Shown piece after piece: positions 60,618-64,000 of a stretch of DNA of 64,000 nt. Location: positions 564,017-628,016 of the forward strand of contig NZ_JANUBZ010000002.1 in NCBI RefSeq assembly GCF_024808665.1. The letters are read 5' to 3'. This stretch comes from Mucilaginibacter empetricola. Its GTDB lineage: Bacteria; Bacteroidota; Bacteroidia; Sphingobacteriales; Sphingobacteriaceae. Position numbers and translations under genes: made by a program. The notes beneath the pieces were generated by a model, which had not been told where the DNA came from, searched no databases, and saw nothing but the letters and a program-made list of their open reading frames with translations. Position 1 is the stretch's first letter, and every line of letters starts with the position of its first letter.

Positions 60618-62315
60618 ATGAAGAGAAAATCAAGTTATCTTTTATGCATTTTGGTAATCCTGTTGCTGACAAGATGCAGCAAACAGGATGCTGCAAGTCA
60701 GGACATCGCACGCCGCATTGCAGCAAAACCTAAGGCATTAGCTGTAACCAGCTATCCGAGTTACAACACTTCGCCACTTCCGCCTGATCAAACCGGCGTT
60801 ACCAGTACGGCGGCTCAGCTTGCCACAAAATTCCAGGTTGGGTGGAATATTGGCAACACACTTGAGGCAAGCGGTGGCGAAACCGCATGGGGTAATCCAA
60901 TGGTAACCCAGGCACTTATTGATGAGGTTAAGAGTGCAGGTTTCACCGCAGTCCGTATCCCTTGCGATTGGGATCAGTATGCTAACAGCAGCACAGCGCA
61001 AATTCAGCAAGCATGGCTCACCAGGGTGCAGCAGGTTGTGCAATACTGCGTTAACGACGGTTTGTATGTAATATTAAATATACATTGGGATGACGGATGG
61101 TTGGAGGACAATTGCACTACCACCGCACAGGTTGCTGTTAACGCAAAACAAAAAGCCTTTTGGGAGCAAATAGCCACCCAAATGCGTGGATTTGACGAAC
61201 ATGTGATTTTTGCCAGTGCCAATGAACCTGCAGTATCAGATGCTACCGGGATGGGAGTGCTGCTTTCTTATCATCAAACATTTGTTAATGCGGTTAGATC
61301 AACCGGTGGGCATAACAGTTACAGAGTGCTGCTTATTCAGGGGCCGACTACAAGTATCGACTACACAAACAGTTTAATGAATACACTTCCTACCGATCAG
61401 GCAGCCAATCGTTTGATGGTTGAAGTGCACTACTATACGCCCTTTAATTTTTGTGGTTTAACTGCGGATGCAAGTTGGGGCAATATGTTCTATTACTGGG
61501 GTAGTGGATATCATTCTACAACTGATGCTTCACGAAATTCTACCTTTGGTGAAGAGTCAGATGCCCCTTCCGAGTTTCCGCTGATGCAGAAAAAGTTCAT
61601 TAATAACGGTATCCCGGTTATATTAGGAGAATATGGAGCTATACGCAGGCTAACAACTCTTTCGGAAGATGCATTAACATTGCACCTTGCCGGCAGGGCG
61701 TACTATATTAATTATATCACGCACCAGGCATTGCAATACGGCTTGCATCCGTTTTATTTTGATGATGGGTCCACTGGAAATAATGCGTTCAGAATTATTA
61801 ACAGGCAAACTAACACAGCAGCCGATCAACAAGGTTTAGCCGCGATTAAGCAAGGGGCGCAAAACGGTACGTCCTCAACAATCCAGATTGGACAAGTTTA
61901 TGAGATTTTCAACAGAAATAGTTTTAAGGCGCTGGATATTTACGGTGCGGGTACTGTTAATCAAACAGTTGCTGATCAATGGGATTATACAGCCGGAACA
62001 AACCAGCAATTTATGATACAAGATGCGGGAAGCGGCTACTATAGATTAACCCCTATGAATGCCACCGGGAAGTGTTTAGAAGTGTATAACTGGTCTGCAA
62101 GTAACGGCGGCCAGGTAGATATATGGGATTACAATGGTGGAAGTAATCAAAAATGGACAATTCAGTTAACCGACAATGGTTATTATAAAATTATCAATGT
62201 AAACAGCGGAAAAGCGCTTGATCTTTATCAACTTTCATTGAATAACGGGAGAGTGGTTGACCAATGGGATTATAACGGTGGCAGAAACCAACAATGGGGG
62301 TTTGTGAAACCATAA
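60618..62315 (+). CDS. GH5 endoglucanase-type lipoprotein with ricin-like domain
   Basis: This 565-residue protein starts with a lipoprotein signal (LLCILVILLLTRCS, lipidated Cys at about 20). The GH5 barrel (about 60-410) has FQVGWNIGNTLEASGGETAWGNP, FTAVRIPCDWDQY, ILNIHWDDGWLEDN, the acid/base Glu203 in ASANEPAV, VEVHYYTPFNF and the nucleophile Glu338 in ILGEYGAI. The type with GWNIGNTLEA and HWDDGW is that of subfamily 4-like endoglucanases and xyloglucanases. A C-terminal beta-trefoil (about 425-565) has three QxW-type repeats (TNQQF, SNQKW, RNQQW), a carbohydrate-binding ricin/CBM13-like module. It acts on the cell surface. Confidence 0.92.
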   Translation: MKRKSSYLLCILVILLLTRCSKQDAASQDIARRIAAKPKALAVTSYPSYNTSPLPPDQTGVTSTAAQLATKFQVGWNIGNTLEASGGETAWGNPMVTQALIDEVKSAGFTAVRIPCDWDQYANSSTAQIQQAWLTRVQQVVQYCVNDGLYVILNIHWDDGWLEDNCTTTAQVAVNAKQKAFWEQIATQMRGFDEHVIFASANEPAVSDATGMGVLLSYHQTFVNAVRSTGGHNSYRVLLIQGPTTSIDYTNSLMNTLPTDQAANRLMVEVHYYTPFNFCGLTADASWGNMFYYWGSGYHSTTDASRNSTFGEESDAPSEFPLMQKKFINNGIPVILGEYGAIRRLTTLSEDALTLHLAGRAYYINYITHQALQYGLHPFYFDDGSTGNNAFRIINRQTNTAADQQGLAAIKQGAQNGTSSTIQIGQVYEIFNRNSFKALDIYGAGTVNQTVADQWDYTAGTNQQFMIQDAGSGYYRLTPMNATGKCLEVYNWSASNGGQVDIWDYNGGSNQKWTIQLTDNGYYKIINVNSGKALDLYQLSLNNGRVVDQWDYNGGRNQQWGFVKP

Positions 62316-62361
62316 GCAATAATAAAAAAAGATCAATTTAAGCAATTTTACAAACTCATAG

Positions 62362-62402
62362 AATCTCTGGTGTCTTTCAAAAAGGCACCAGAGATTTTTT
62401 TT
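62362..62402 (+). terminator. intrinsic terminator after the GH5 gene
   Basis: AATCTCTGGTG (62362-62372) and CACCAGAGATT (62386-62396) form an 11-base perfect stem with a 13-base loop, followed by a run of eight T (counting those of the stem). It is 47 bases after the stop codon. Confidence 0.9.
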
Positions 62403-62608
62403 AAGCTATGATTTAGGCCAATTGAAAAAATGAACGGGCGCTGTAAGCGGTTAGATTGAGTGTGAATATGTTTTGCCCTTATCTTTGCAATTTCTATCTC
62501 ACACATGAAATTGGTCATCATGCCCTCCCTTGCATTTTCATTATAATTATAAAATTTAATGTAATAACGAGTCAAAACTCTTTTAAACAAATGATTTTTC
62601 GGTAATAT

Positions 62609-62674
62609 GAACATTTTGTGCTCTATTTATTAACTTTTGTACCCCTTCAATCAATTTCCTCCGCTATAATTTAG
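62609..62674 (+). promoter_or_regulatory. conserved upstream box of the GH31 gene
   Basis: GAACATTTTGTGCTCTATTT, then ATTAACTTTTGTACCCCTTC, a pyrimidine-rich stretch, and TATAATTTAG. It matches the box at 60228-60293 with only a few changes over the first 40 bases. It lies 239 bases before the GH31 start. The rest of the 532-base gap 62316-62847 holds the terminator at 62362 and no recognised gene. Confidence 0.6.
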
Positions 62675-62847
62675 CCTCCCAAATCAATAAACCGAGATTG
62701 TTTAGAAATATTGATGGTTAATTGGGGCTTTATAACCGCAGCCTTTACTACCCGCTTTTATACATTCCAGGCTTAATGGTTTGCCCTTTTCGTTTTGATA
62801 AAAACGATAACCGATTAATAAACAAAACCATTGTAAACCCACATTTA

Positions 62848-64000
62848 TGTTACGTATAAAACCAATGCCGAAATATGCCCTGTTAAAATTTATAGCCGCC
62901 TTTTTGTTCCTTACTATTATTAGTATTCCGATTGTAAAGGCATCCGTTATCTCATACAAAAAAGAAGCAAGTGGGGTGTTATTTAAATTGGATAAAGGCT
63001 TGATGAGGGTTACTATTTGCAAGGACGATATTATAGAAGTAAAATATACAGTTTTTGATAGTTTAACCAACAGGCCATCACTCATCGTAAATGCAAAATG
63101 GGATTTTCCGGATTTCAAGGTTTTGGAGGAAAAAAATCAGGTTATTATTATCACGGCGAGATTGAAAGTATTGATTAATAAAAATACTAATAATGTCTCC
63201 TACCAGGATCTTAACGGTCATCAGATCAGTTCTGAAAGTGACAAAAGCATGTCGTCTGTTACCATTGCCGGCATCGAAACCTATAATGTAAGCACAATAT
63301 TCAATTCGCCTAAAGACGAAGCTCTTTTTGGTCTTGGCTGTCATCCGACTGACACTGGTTCTATCAATTATAAGGGCAGAGATCAGGATATGACAATAAA
63401 ATATATGACCGGAGCAGTGCCGGTATTATTGTCTGCTAAAGGTTATGGACTGATGTGGGATAATTATTCTTCTTCAGGTTTCTATGGTTCTGTAGCCGAT
63501 AATACCCAATTCAAATACGTATCAGAAAGTGGAAGACAAGTAGATTATTACTTTTTTTATGGACCCTCATTCGATCAGATCATTAATCTGTATCGTACTG
63601 CCACAGGCAAAGCTCCCATGTTTGCCAAATGGGCCTTCGGCTTATTTCAGTCGCAAGACAGGTATATGAGTCAGGATGAAATTTTATCTGTTAAAGACAA
63701 TTACCGTAATAGTCATATACCGGTAGATGTTATTGTGCAGGATTGGTATTATTGGGATCCATTCCCTATTGGTGTTCATATAATGAACCCTGCCCGTTAT
63801 CCCGATCCTAAAAAAATGGTTGATGAATTGCATAAGGCCAATGTTCATGGAATGATATCCATCTGGCCTGTGTTTGGCAAGGGAACAAAAGACTTTGATA
63901 CTCTAAAAAAAATGGGGGGATTAACCAGCATTACCTGGGATAATGTTGTCAGCCATACCTTTGATACCTATTACGATGCGCACAATCCAAAAGCACGTGA
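62848..64000 (+). CDS. GH31 alpha-glycosidase (alpha-xylosidase-like), N-terminal part
   Basis: The frame opens with ATG at 62848 and runs beyond the window end, so 384 codons are visible. The protein starts with a signal peptide (YALLKFIAAFLFLTIISIPIVKA). The N-terminal beta-domain includes DEALFGLGCHPTDTGSINYKGRD, the GH31 start of the sugar pocket, and VPVLLSAKGYGLMWDNYS. The barrel begins with GKAPMFAKWAFGLFQSQDRY, PVDVIVQDWYYWDP and MVDELHKANVHGMISIWPVFGKG. The catalytic Asp in the WxDxxE-type motif is outside the window. In a setting with fucosidase, esterase and GH5 an alpha-xylosidase is the best guess; alpha-glucosidase remains possible. Confidence 0.9.

Noticed and set aside
62702..63344. 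Two minus-strand frames of 138 and 88 codons
   Set aside because: They lie antisense to the GH31 gene, whose plus-strand frame has a signal peptide and clear family motifs.

Overview
The window reads as chromosomal DNA from a Bacteroidetes bacterium, most likely family Sphingobacteriaceae (a Mucilaginibacter- or Pedobacter-like genus). This rests on the AT-rich sequence, Bacteroidetes-type promoter boxes (TTG-N19-TAnnTTT), almost no Shine-Dalgarno sites, families such as DUF3347, HYC_CC_PP-like and DUF2147, a DAHP synthase fused to chorismate mutase, and plant-glycan hydrolases. Genus is inference. No transposase, phage gene or CRISPR array was seen.

Region by region: (1) 0-5 kb: the end of a PhzF-like gene, an ArsR-type regulator between two SRPBCC genes with two matching upstream dyads, an OmpA-type lipoprotein, a HAD phosphatase and several dispersed palindromic repeats. 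(2) 5.0-8.8 kb, minus strand: a copper-handling group (DUF3347 protein, multicopper oxidase with a CopB-like C-terminal barrel, small Cys-rich protein, small membrane protein). (3) 8.9-11.9 kb: LOG protein, MFS transporter, PhyH-type dioxygenase. (4) 11.9-16.9 kb, minus strand: aromatic amino acid genes in the order pheA, DAHP synthase/chorismate mutase, aroA, aroC. They are preceded by a compact attenuator: promoter, a Phe/Tyr-rich 21-codon leader peptide, and mutually exclusive antiterminator and terminator hairpins. This is the most striking signal in the window. (5) 17-27.6 kb: a tandem pair of unknown membrane proteins with palindromes, DUF2278 protein, ABC-2 permease, SDR, EXPERA protein, DUF2147 protein, sterol-desaturase-like hydroxylase, aroB, S4 protein, proline dehydrogenase and a HAD hydrolase.

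(6) 27.8-56.9 kb, plus strand: two consecutive Wzx/Wzy-type exopolysaccharide clusters. Each starts with a nearly identical 2.5-kb copy of a Wza-like export gene and continues with a Wzz-like protein, a flippase, glycosyltransferases, a Wzy-like polymerase, an acyltransferase and a paralogous GT4 gene. Cluster 1 alone has a Wzi-like barrel; cluster 2 alone has the priming glycosylphosphotransferase. A GT2 gene has decayed to a pseudogene in cluster 2 at the place where cluster 1 keeps an intact one. A tRNA-Met(CAT) closes the region.

(7) 57.5-64 kb, plus strand: glycan degradation genes (GH29 fucosidase, SGNH esterase, GH5 endoglucanase with ricin-type domain, and a GH31 enzyme cut by the window end). 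The mix suits xyloglucan side-chain and backbone breakdown. The GH5 and GH31 genes share a conserved upstream sequence box that may mark a common regulon.
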